Assembly: GCA_964402115.1 (NCBI GenBank)
Contig: CAYOBW010000021.1
Span: 1-45,052 of the forward strand
DNA length: 45,052 nucleotides
Reading direction: 5' to 3'
Source: CAYOBW01 sp964402115
GTDB lineage: Bacteria; Verrucomicrobiota; Kiritimatiellia; UBA8416; CAYOBW01
Position numbers and translations under genes: made by a program. Positions 16,848 to 24,749 of this stretch are shown piece after piece. Below the pieces are notes generated by a model, which saw nothing but the letters and a program-made list of their open reading frames with translations, had not been told where the DNA came from and ran no database searches. The stretch's first letter is position 1; the number at the start of each line of letters is the position of its first letter.

Positions 16848-16916
16848 CTTGCGCCTCTTTTACTGTGACGGGAAAACCGTGGCGGCGTTTACGGGTCGAG
16901 GCGGTCTTCAGGGCGG

Positions 16917-16940
16917 GTCCGGACGTTTTGTCGTCCGGAC
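16917..16940 (+). promoter_or_regulatory. Perfect 9-bp hairpin in the ABC operon leader
   Basis: GTCCGGACG (16917-16925) pairs perfectly with CGTCCGGAC (16932-16940) across a TTTTGT loop. It ends 14 bases before the AGGAGG ribosome-binding site (16955-16960). With no T-run after it, a protein-binding site or leader RNA structure is more likely than a terminator. Confidence 0.5.
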
Positions 16941-16965
16941 GGGTTTCAAGCAACAGGAGGGCGTA

Positions 16966-17697
16966 ATGCTGGAAGTCAAGCAACTCACCAAGCAGTTCGG
17001 CGCCATCCAGGCGGTCAAGGGCGTCTCCTTCGAAGCACGAAAAGGAGAAGTCCTGGGCTTTCTGGGGCCGAACGGCGCGGGCAAAACCACAACCATGCGG
17101 ATGATCACGGGGTTCCTGCCTCCCACCAGCGGCACGGCCGTCGTCAATGGCTACGACGTGCTGCAGAACCCGGTGGAGGCCAAGCGGCAGATCGGTTACC
17201 TGCCGGAAAACGCCCCGGCCTACCACTCCATGACGGTCACCGGCTTCCTGACGTTCGTGGCCGAGATCCGCGGCTTCGCGGGCGGCGAATGCAAGAGCCG
17301 CGTCGAGCAGGCGATCGTCAAATGCCACCTGGAGAAGGTGCGCAAGCAGTCGATCGAAACCCTGTCCAAGGGCTACCGGCAGCGCACGTGCTTCGCGCAG
17401 GCCATCCTGCACGATCCAGCCATCCTGATCATGGATGAGCCGACGGACGGGCTGGATCCCAACCAGAAGTTCACGGTCCGGCAGATGATCAAGGAGATGG
17501 CGGCCGAGAAGACGATCATCGTCTCCACCCACATTCTCGAAGAGGTGGATGCGGTCTGCTCCCGGGCGATCATCATCAGCAACGGACAGATTGTCGCCAA
17601 CGGCACGCCCGAGGAGCTGCGCGCGCGCAGCGCCACGGGGCGCCTTGAGGATATCTTCCGCACGCTGACCATCGGAAAGGAGGAGCGCAATGGCTAG
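16966..17697 (+). CDS. ABC transporter ATP-binding protein (GldA-like)
   Basis: A 243-aa ATPase subunit with Walker A GPNGAGKTT (34-42), signature LSKGYRQR (133-140), Walker B ILIMDEP (153-159) and the H-loop in VSTHILEEV. The sequence style (QLTKQFGAIQAVKGVSFEA; GYLPENAPAYHSMTV) is that of the GldA/NosF/ABC-2 group. The ATG at 16966 is set by a strong AGGAGG. The permease gene overlaps its end by 8 bases. In Bacteroidota, related proteins support gliding. Here the full gliding set is absent, so only an ABC-2-type transporter role is claimed. Confidence 0.93.
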   Translation: MLEVKQLTKQFGAIQAVKGVSFEARKGEVLGFLGPNGAGKTTTMRMITGFLPPTSGTAVVNGYDVLQNPVEAKRQIGYLPENAPAYHSMTVTGFLTFVAEIRGFAGGECKSRVEQAIVKCHLEKVRKQSIETLSKGYRQRTCFAQAILHDPAILIMDEPTDGLDPNQKFTVRQMIKEMAAEKTIIVSTHILEEVDAVCSRAIIISNGQIVANGTPEELRARSATGRLEDIFRTLTIGKEERNG

Positions 17698-18436
17698 TCC
17701 CAGCAATGTCATGACGATCTTTAAGCGCGAGTTGAAGGGGTACTTCGAGTCCCCGGTCGCATACGTATTCATGGTGGTCTTCCTGGTGCTGGCGGGGTTC
17801 CTGACGTTCAACGTCACGCGCCTCTACGAGCAGCAGGTGGCCGATCTGCAGCCGTTCTTCTTCTGGCACCCGTGGGTCTTCCTCCTGCTCGTGCCGGCTG
17901 CCACGATGGGGCTGTGGGCGGAGGAGCGCCGCGCGGGCACGATCGAGCTGCTGCTGACGATGCCGATCACGCTGACGCAGGCGATCTTGGGCAAGTTCTT
18001 CGCGGCCTGGCTCTTCATCGCCATCGGCATCGCCCTGACGTTCCCGGTCGTGCTGACCGTGACGTATCTCGGCAAGCCCGACCTGGGCGTGGTCTTCTGC
18101 GGCTATCTGGGCTCGATCCTGATGGCCGGGGCCTACGTCGCCGTCGGCACCGTGATGTCCTCGGTGACGCGCAGCCAGGTCATCGGCTTCGTGCTCTCGC
18201 TGATCACCTGCCTGCTGCTGATCGTGGCGGGCTGGCCACCCGTGACGGACACGCTGATCGCCTGGAAGGCGCCGGCGTGGCTGGTCTACGGGATCGCCTC
18301 GTTCAGTTTCGTCACGCACTTCGAGACGCTGCAGCGCGGCGTCATCGACCTGCGCGACGTGGCTTACTACGTGAGCGTCATCGTCTTCATGCTGGTGGCC
18401 GCCAACGTCGTGCTCGACAACCGCAAATCGGCGTAA
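17690..18436 (+). CDS. ABC-2 type permease (GldF-like)
   Basis: A 248-aa integral membrane protein with six hydrophobic segments. It opens with FKRELKGYFESPVAYVFMVVFLVLAGF and contains EERRAGTIELLLTMPIT, a motif typical of ABC-2 permeases. It overlaps the ATPase gene and is followed after 42 bases by the GldG-like gene, matching the ATPase-permease-auxiliary-DUF4340 order seen in many Bacteroidota, Verrucomicrobiota and Planctomycetota. The substrate is unknown. Confidence 0.92.
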   Translation: MASPSNVMTIFKRELKGYFESPVAYVFMVVFLVLAGFLTFNVTRLYEQQVADLQPFFFWHPWVFLLLVPAATMGLWAEERRAGTIELLLTMPITLTQAILGKFFAAWLFIAIGIALTFPVVLTVTYLGKPDLGVVFCGYLGSILMAGAYVAVGTVMSSVTRSQVIGFVLSLITCLLLIVAGWPPVTDTLIAWKAPAWLVYGIASFSFVTHFETLQRGVIDLRDVAYYVSVIVFMLVAANVVLDNRKSA

Positions 18437-18478
18437 AGCCACGACTTGTAACGCAAGCGCTTGACAGGGAGAAAAACC

Positions 18479-20365
18479 ATGATGGGAACCCGTGCTAGCT
18501 GGAAAATCGGGGGCGGCGTGATGGGGTTGCTGGTGCTGCTGGCAATCCTGGTGGCCGCCAACGTGATCTTCAAGAGTATCCGCGCCCGCGTGGATCTGAC
18601 CGAGGAGAAGCTCTACTCGCTCTCCGCGGGGACGCGCAACGTCCTGAAAGGCCTCGAGGGCGAGGTGACGCTGAAGCTGTTCTTCAGCGCCAGCGCGCCC
18701 GAGACGCCGGTGCAGCTCAAGAACTACGCCCGGCAGGTGGAAGACCTGCTGAAGGAGTATCGCGCCGCATCGGGGGGCAAGATCGCGATCGAGAAATACG
18801 ATCCGGAGCCCGACTCGGAAGCCGAGGAGATGGCCCAGTTCCACGGCATCCAGGGGCAGCCGGTCGGCATGTTCGGCCCGCCCCTCTACTTCGGGCTCGT
18901 CGCCGTGTACGGCAGCACCGAGGGCTCGCTCCCGGCGCTGGACCCGCGCACGCAGGAGCTCCTCGAGTACAACGTCACGCGGCTGATCTACCGCCTGGCC
19001 CACGCGGAGAAGCCCGCCGTCGGCGTGCTGAGCTCGCTGCCGGTGATGGGGCAGCAGGAGCAGCCCCAGTTCGGCATGCCGCCCAACCGCAAGCAGCAGC
19101 AGGCGTGGGTGGCCATCCAGCAGCTCCGCGAGGACTACAACGTCCGCGCGGTTGACACGGATACGGATGCGATCCCCGAGGATCTGAAGACCGTCATCCT
19201 GATCCATCCCAAGGACCTGGCGGACAAGACGCTGTTCGCGCTGGACCAATTCGTCCTGCGCGGCGGCCGCCTGATCGTCATGCTGGACCCGATGAGCGTG
19301 GCGGACATGGAGGGGCAGCAGCGCCAGCCGTTCATGATGAACATGCCGTCCGGCGCCTCCAACCTGGAGAAGCTGCTGACCGCCTGGGGCGTCGGGTACG
19401 ACCCGACCAAGGTGCTGGCCGATACGCGCGCCGTCACGGTCCTCGGCGGCCCCGGCAACCAGCCCCAGGAAAACCCCGTCGTCCTGTCGCTCACCGCCGA
19501 CAACACCAGCAAGGACGACATCCTGACGACGCGGCTCGAGACGCTGCTCATGGCCTATGCCGGCACGTTCTCGAACCAGACCACGAAGGACATGACCTTC
19601 ACCCCGCTCATCGTTTCGTCCAAGAGCGCCTGCCTGGTCAGCGCCTCTTCGGCGCAGTTCGGCCCGCAGGCCCTGCGCGCGGAAATGAAGCCGAGCGGTT
19701 CGACGTACAACCTCGCCGTCCGCCTGGCGGGAACCTTCAAAACCGCCTTCCCGGATGGCAAGCCCGCCGAAGCGGGCGTCACGAACGCAACCGCCGCGGC
19801 CGGGGAGAAGGCCCTCAAGGAAGGCAAGAGCACGATCGTGCTGGTCGGCGACGTGGACATTCTCTTCGACCCCATCTGCGTGCAGCAGATGAACGTCCTG
19901 GGCACGACGGTGAACCAGCCGCGCAACGACAACCTGAACTTCTTCCTCAACGCCGTCGAACAGATGTCGGGCAGCGAGGACCTGATCGGCATCCGCTCGC
20001 GCGGCAAGTTCTTCCGTCCCTTCGACCGCGTCCTGGCGCTCGAGGAAAAGGCTCGCAACGCCTGGCAGAGCAAGGAGGAGGAACTGGTCAAGCGCCTGCA
20101 GGACGCCCAGACGAAGGTCAACGAGATGCAGTCGCAGAAGGACAAGAACCAGCGCTACATCCTCAGCAAGGAACAGAAGGATACGATCGCCCGCTTCCGC
20201 GAGGATGAGCGCCAGCTCAAGAAGGAGCTGAAGACCGTCCGCAAGAACCTCCGCCAGGACATCGAACGGCTGGGAGTCTGGGTCAAGGTTCTCAATATCG
20301 GCCTGATGCCCCTGCTGGTCTGCCTGGCGGGCGTGGGCTACGGCATGTCTCGTCGCGCGCGTTAA
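18479..20365 (+). CDS. GldG-like ABC auxiliary protein, 628 aa
   Basis: An N-terminal membrane helix (about 15-33) leads into a large extracytoplasmic region starting RVDLTEEKLYSLSAGTRNVLKGL, the hallmark of the GldG / ABC_transp_aux family (PF09822). A charged coiled coil (about 520-600, EELVKRLQDAQTKVNEMQSQ region) precedes a C-terminal membrane helix (about 605-622). The ATG at 18479 follows AGGGAG; an in-frame TTG at 18461 is less likely. It probably works with the adjacent permease and the DUF4340 protein as one envelope complex, but the cargo is unknown. Confidence 0.9.
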   Translation: MMGTRASWKIGGGVMGLLVLLAILVAANVIFKSIRARVDLTEEKLYSLSAGTRNVLKGLEGEVTLKLFFSASAPETPVQLKNYARQVEDLLKEYRAASGGKIAIEKYDPEPDSEAEEMAQFHGIQGQPVGMFGPPLYFGLVAVYGSTEGSLPALDPRTQELLEYNVTRLIYRLAHAEKPAVGVLSSLPVMGQQEQPQFGMPPNRKQQQAWVAIQQLREDYNVRAVDTDTDAIPEDLKTVILIHPKDLADKTLFALDQFVLRGGRLIVMLDPMSVADMEGQQRQPFMMNMPSGASNLEKLLTAWGVGYDPTKVLADTRAVTVLGGPGNQPQENPVVLSLTADNTSKDDILTTRLETLLMAYAGTFSNQTTKDMTFTPLIVSSKSACLVSASSAQFGPQALRAEMKPSGSTYNLAVRLAGTFKTAFPDGKPAEAGVTNATAAAGEKALKEGKSTIVLVGDVDILFDPICVQQMNVLGTTVNQPRNDNLNFFLNAVEQMSGSEDLIGIRSRGKFFRPFDRVLALEEKARNAWQSKEEELVKRLQDAQTKVNEMQSQKDKNQRYILSKEQKDTIARFREDERQLKKELKTVRKNLRQDIERLGVWVKVLNIGLMPLLVCLAGVGYGMSRRAR

Positions 20366-20376
20366 GCGGCAACCGC

Positions 20377-20405
20377 CGGGGCCGGCGGCACGCGCCGCCG
20401 CCCCG
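20377..20405 (+). other. Strong GC hairpin between the GldG-like and DUF4340 genes
   Basis: CGGGGCCGGCGGC pairs with GCCGCCGCCCCG across a 4-base loop, with one bulged C. There is no T-run, so it more likely protects or modulates the message within the operon than terminates it. Confidence 0.4.
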
Positions 20406-20452
20406 TCCGCCGCCACGGCCTTTAACCTGCAAGAAAGAGTGGAGACAAGAGT

Positions 20453-21721
20453 ATGAACGCGAAGAAAGTGAGTGTCATGGCCATTGTGGCCATTGTGTTG
20501 ATCGGCGTAGCCGTCCTGACCTCGCGCGACCGCGCGCAGCGGCCCCCGGAGCTGCTGGGCAAGCTGCTGCTGACCACCGTGGACGTCAACGACGTGCAGA
20601 AGATCGTGTTGCGCACGGCCACCAGCACGACCACCGTCGAGCGCGTCAACGACCAGTGGATCACGCCCGAACGCTACGGCCATCCGGCCGATTTCAACAA
20701 GGTGTGCGATGCCCTGCGCGCGTTGCAGGATCTCAAGATCAAGGCCGCGCCGAAACTGACCGACGGCCAGCGCGCGAAGATGAAGCTGGCGGCGCCGGCG
20801 GCCGGCAAGACCGACACGGGCACGGCGGTGGAACTGCAGGGGGCGGGCGGCAAGGTGCTCGCCACGCTGCTGCTCGGCGCCAACCACGAGCGCGCCGGTG
20901 GCGCCGGTGGCGGCATGGGCGGCATGGGTGGCATGGGTGGCATGGGTGGAGGCTACCCTGACGGGCGCTACCTCTCGACCGACGGGGGCAAGACCGTCTA
21001 CCTCGTGACCGACACCCTCGCCAGCCTGGGCGAACGCCCGACGGACTGGCTGGAGACGCAGGTGCTGAACGTTTCATCGACGGACATCACCAACATCGTG
21101 ATCACGGGCGCCGACCGGCCGGCCGTCCGCCTGGCCCGCAAGGAAGCCGGCGCCAGCCTCACGCTCGACGGACTGACGGACAAGGAGGAGCTCGACACGA
21201 GCAAGATCTACGGCGTGGAGTCCGCCCTGAGCTGGTTCCGCGTCGTCGACGTGGCCGATCCCAAGCTGACCGACGCCCAGACCGGTCTCGACAAGCCCAC
21301 GGTGTACGAGGCCGCCTGCAAGACCGGCGAAGTCTACACCGTCAAGATCGGCAAGGCGCCGGAAGGCCGCAGCGAACGCTGCATCAAGGTGAGCGTGGCC
21401 CTGCTGCCCCCCCCTCCCGCGCCCGAAGCCAAGCCGGACGAAAAGAAGGATGACAAGGCCGCCGCCGATGCCGAGGCCGCCCGCAAGAAGGCCCGCCTGG
21501 AGCAGGAGGATCGCATCGCCAAATTGAACAAGCAGCTCGGCGCCTGGGTCTACCTGGTGGACAGCTACAAGGCCGACTCGCTCACCATCCCGCGCAGCCA
21601 GCTCGTGAAGGAGAAGCCGGCCGCAACGAACGGCGCGCCGGCAACGGCGACCAGCCCGGCCCCAGACAGCGCACCCGCCGTGGTCACGCCGCCGGCGACG
21701 AACGCCCCGGCAGCCAAGTAG
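20453..21721 (+). CDS. DUF4340 domain protein, 422 aa
   Basis: An N-terminal membrane anchor (about 5-22) precedes DUF4340 repeats. Typical pieces are VQKIVLRTATSTTTVERVNDQW, RYLSTDGGKTVYLVTDTL and WLETQVLNVSSTDITNIVI. A Gly-Met loop (about residues 152-166) is encoded by 9-bp tandem repeats. The C-terminus is an Ala/Pro/Thr-rich tail after a Lys/Glu-rich helix. DUF4340 proteins regularly follow GldA-F-G-type ABC genes; they are thought to be envelope components of that transporter. A ribosome-binding site (GGAG) precedes the ATG. Confidence 0.9.
   Translation: MNAKKVSVMAIVAIVLIGVAVLTSRDRAQRPPELLGKLLLTTVDVNDVQKIVLRTATSTTTVERVNDQWITPERYGHPADFNKVCDALRALQDLKIKAAPKLTDGQRAKMKLAAPAAGKTDTGTAVELQGAGGKVLATLLLGANHERAGGAGGGMGGMGGMGGMGGGYPDGRYLSTDGGKTVYLVTDTLASLGERPTDWLETQVLNVSSTDITNIVITGADRPAVRLARKEAGASLTLDGLTDKEELDTSKIYGVESALSWFRVVDVADPKLTDAQTGLDKPTVYEAACKTGEVYTVKIGKAPEGRSERCIKVSVALLPPPPAPEAKPDEKKDDKAAADAEAARKKARLEQEDRIAKLNKQLGAWVYLVDSYKADSLTIPRSQLVKEKPAATNGAPATATSPAPDSAPAVVTPPATNAPAAK
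20912..20947 (+). repeat. Four tandem 9-bp repeats (GGCATGGGT/C)
   Basis: Four consecutive near-identical units within the DUF4340 gene encode the Gly-Gly-Met loop. The length is a multiple of three, so changes in copy number would keep the frame. Confidence 0.8.
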
Positions 21722-21749
21722 CCGGACGCACATAGCGGGATTCCCGTGC

Positions 21750-21788
21750 CAGGCGCGGTGTTCGTGGATAGCCCACGACCCGCGCCTG
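21750..21788. terminator. Bidirectional hairpin terminator between convergent genes
   Basis: CAGGCGCGG (21750-21758) pairs exactly with CCGCGCCTG (21780-21788), with an inner CGTGG/CCACG stem. It sits in the 103-base gap where the plus-strand ABC operon and the minus-strand propeller/HEAT gene converge. The T-tracts are weak. Confidence 0.55.
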
Positions 21789-21824
21789 ACGCTTTCTGAG
21801 TAGAAGCTCTTTCTTGACGCACAG

Positions 21825-24560
21825 TCACCTTCCAGGTGCGTCGCTGACGACTCCCAGCTTGCCGGCCAGCAAGCGTGCGCGACCGCGCAGGTATTCCGGC
21901 TCGCGCTCGTTCGCGGCAACGGCTTGAACCTCCCCGCGGAAAAACTCGAGCTGCGGCCCTGACAGCCGGTCCAACTGGCTGAGAATCGTGCCGCGTTCGC
22001 TGTTGTCTCCCGCGCGCAGGCGATCACGGAGATGAAGGGCCGTGCCGGTTTCGCCAAGCAGCAAGAGGCTGACGCAGGCGCCGAGGCGGACCTCCTGCAC
22101 GGGATCGCCCAACAGGTTCCGGAGGATGGCGAGGTTCTTCTCACGGTCGGCGGCCAGCGCGTCCGCCAGCCCGACCGCGGCTGCGGCGCGGTCGTCAGAC
22201 GCGCTGGCCGCGGCGAGGACGCGGTAGAACGCCTGCGCGGCGGCAGGGCCGATCTTGCGCACGGCTTCGAGAACATGCTCGGGCGTCAGCAGCTCCTCGT
22301 CGCGGCGCGGATCGCGCGGGCGGCGCAGGGCTGTGACGCTCAGCTCTTCCCAGTCGCTGGCGATGGCATCGAGATTGCGCAGGGCCATGTATTCCTCGCG
22401 GCTGGCAACCATCGCCTGTTGCGCCAGATACCCCGCTCCGGCGCGGCGGTTGTGCTCGGCGTTGCGGGCGTCCTGATGCAGCTCCGCGAGCTTCGGCACG
22501 GCTTCGTTCGCCTTGAGCTCGCCCAGCGCCCAAACGATGGACGCCCGGGCTAAACCGCTTTCCATATCGAGTGCCTGGATCAAACGCGGAACGGACGAGG
22601 CGTCACCGATGGCGCCGCAGGCGCGCGCGGCGTTCGAGCGCACGATCCGGTCCTTGCTCGCCAGCGCTCGATGCAGCGCCGGCAGGAGCTCCCTGCCAGC
22701 GTGCTGGAAGATGGCCTGCACGAACCCCCGCAGCGGGCCATAGCGCTCGGTGTCCTGCACCGCGAGCAGAATATCAACGGCATCAGGATGCTTCCGCAAC
22801 GCTTCACCCAGGGCAGGATAGAGCTTCTTGATGTCGTCGTGATTAGGCGGCGGGCGCCGCACGAGAAACTCGAAGACCTTCCCGTCGGCGTGCGGCGCCA
22901 GCGCGGCATAGGCCCGCACCGCATCCGCTTCAACGCCGATGGAGGAGTCCGCGCCAAAGGGCAGGTTCCCGAAACCATGGTTGCGCTGAATGATCTCCTC
23001 GAAGAACGAGAGCGGCGGCACTTCGCCGCGGCTGGCCAGGGCCAGCGCGGCCACAGCGCGGATGTAGGGGTCGCTGTCGGCGAGCGCCCGGCGCAGCGCA
23101 GGCAGCGCGTCCGCGCTCCCGGACCGTGACAGCAGCCACACGGCTGTCGTGCGCACATTGCGGTATGGGTCGCGCACGCACCCGGCAAAGACTGGCATAT
23201 AGCCCTCGCCGCCGCCCTGCAGGACGGGCGCGATCGCCGCAGCCAGCGCGTTGGCGCGCACGTAACGGTTGGTGTGCGCGACCAGTTCCTTCAGCCGGCC
23301 CAGCGGGATCGGCTTGGGGATCGCGAAGCCCTTGGCTTCTTCCCTCAGGCGTTGCGTGAGATTGGGCAGGCGCTGCGCGTTCAGCGCGGCGATCGTCAGC
23401 GATGGCGCTTCCTTGCAGGAGAAGACCACCAGTCCGCGGCTGCCGCACAGCCACGTCTGGCCGTCACGCTCGTAGCGCCGGTAGGCCGATCCGCCGAGCA
23501 GGGGCAGCGCGCCGACGGTCGGCTGAACGCTGCGTTTGTCAGCCTCGGCTTGCGGCAGGAATTCCGGAGCGCCAGCCGACGCGAAACGCCCCGTGGCCGG
23601 GTTGTAGCGGCCCGGCCGGCACTGGCGATAACGCTGGTTGTCGATGTTGCGGTAACGGAGGTATTCCACGCCGTAGCGCAACTCCAGTTGGCCCTCCTTC
23701 ACCGCGAGCCCGGTTACTTTTTCCGAGTCCATCCCGTCGGAGCGAAAGAACGGAGAGAAGACGCGGGTCTGAGGATCGAACACCGTCAGGCCGCCGCGCG
23801 CATCGTCCCAGCCGGAGGCAAAATAGAGCTTTCCGCCCAGCTCGACTCCATCGAGCACCGGCCCGCAGCACACGCCTTCCGCACTGCCGAAGTGTCGCAG
23901 CGTGTTCTCGCCGCGCCGCAGCACGACCAGACCGGCGCCGACACACAGCCATTCCTGCTGGCGCTCATCGTCGAACAGCACCGCCCACACGGCGTCGCTC
24001 GGCCAGCGATCCGACCAGGCCGAGGCGCTAATGCCTGCGTGCAGACCGTCGGGCCACGCCTGCAGGGAAGCGCGCAGGCTCTGTCCGCCGGGCGCGACGA
24101 AGTACAGTCCGCCGGACGGCTGCCCCGCCATGCCGGTGCAGACCCGTGTGCCGTCGGGCAAAGGCATCCCGACCGGCAACGGATCGCTGATCGTTCTGGG
24201 GCCTCCCGACACCGGTTCGGGCATCAGGCGGATTTGCCCGGCCGCTTCATCGAAGACATAGCCGCCCAAGAACACAAGCCTGCCTTGGTCTTTGCCGCTG
24301 CAGGTGATCGCCGTGTTGATCATGCGCTGGCCGCGCGACACGTTGCCTCCCAACTGGACGGGCGTGACCTGCAGCGTCCGGCGGTCCACTCGCGCGGGCC
24401 GGTGGCGCAGTTCGTCGTTCAGGTAAACGTCCGCCCACACCTGTCCGTCAAGGATGCCGATGAGATGCACGGGGTCACGGTTGCCGGGATTCTCCAGCTT
24501 GCTCCACAGATCCGCCGCACGGTCGTAGCGGAACAGGCCCTGGCCGCCGTCGGCCCACAC
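21825..24560 (-). CDS. C-terminal part of an amber-split protein: propeller end plus HEAT repeats
   Basis: The GTG at 24560 allows a 911-aa product, but the same frame stays open and coding-like up to the TAG at 24750-24752. Translating 24561-24749 gives propeller-type sequence (LALDGEQLWIGVRGGVLLLNQ) that continues the protein encoded upstream. Residues up to about 370 are beta-propeller-like (WLCVGAGLVVLRRGENTLRHFG; TWLCGSRGLVVF). About 410-900 are HEAT-type helical repeats (YRNVRTTAVWLLSRSGSADA; ACGAIGDASSVPRLIQALD; NEAVPKLAELHQDA). With its own start it would lack a signal peptide, although the parent protein is exported. It is therefore probably the 3' part of a gene broken by a nonsense codon, or affected by a sequence error. 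Confidence 0.72.
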   Translation of the reverse strand: MWADGGQGLFRYDRAADLWSKLENPGNRDPVHLIGILDGQVWADVYLNDELRHRPARVDRRTLQVTPVQLGGNVSRGQRMINTAITCSGKDQGRLVFLGGYVFDEAAGQIRLMPEPVSGGPRTISDPLPVGMPLPDGTRVCTGMAGQPSGGLYFVAPGGQSLRASLQAWPDGLHAGISASAWSDRWPSDAVWAVLFDDERQQEWLCVGAGLVVLRRGENTLRHFGSAEGVCCGPVLDGVELGGKLYFASGWDDARGGLTVFDPQTRVFSPFFRSDGMDSEKVTGLAVKEGQLELRYGVEYLRYRNIDNQRYRQCRPGRYNPATGRFASAGAPEFLPQAEADKRSVQPTVGALPLLGGSAYRRYERDGQTWLCGSRGLVVFSCKEAPSLTIAALNAQRLPNLTQRLREEAKGFAIPKPIPLGRLKELVAHTNRYVRANALAAAIAPVLQGGGEGYMPVFAGCVRDPYRNVRTTAVWLLSRSGSADALPALRRALADSDPYIRAVAALALASRGEVPPLSFFEEIIQRNHGFGNLPFGADSSIGVEADAVRAYAALAPHADGKVFEFLVRRPPPNHDDIKKLYPALGEALRKHPDAVDILLAVQDTERYGPLRGFVQAIFQHAGRELLPALHRALASKDRIVRSNAARACGAIGDASSVPRLIQALDMESGLARASIVWALGELKANEAVPKLAELHQDARNAEHNRRAGAGYLAQQAMVASREEYMALRNLDAIASDWEELSVTALRRPRDPRRDEELLTPEHVLEAVRKIGPAAAQAFYRVLAAASASDDRAAAAVGLADALAADREKNLAILRNLLGDPVQEVRLGACVSLLLLGETGTALHLRDRLRAGDNSERGTILSQLDRLSGPQLEFFRGEVQAVAANEREPEYLRGRARLLAGKLGVVSDAPGR

Positions 24561-24749
24561 GTAGTCGCGCTCCGGCTCGAAGCGGCTGAACTCCGGAACG
24601 TTCTCGATGCCAAGGTCTTCCGCTGAGAACGCGCGCAGGGCGAGTGTCGTCTGGTTCAGCAGCAGGACGCCGCCGCGTACGCCGATCCAAAGCTGCTCGC
24701 CATCCAGCGCCAGCGCCGTGACCGGGCCCAGCGCTTCATGCGCGACGGT

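Noticed and set aside
16966..21721. Calling the ABC cassette a gliding-motility system
   Set aside because: Only the ATPase, permease, GldG-like and DUF4340 components are present; these also occur widely in non-gliding bacteria.
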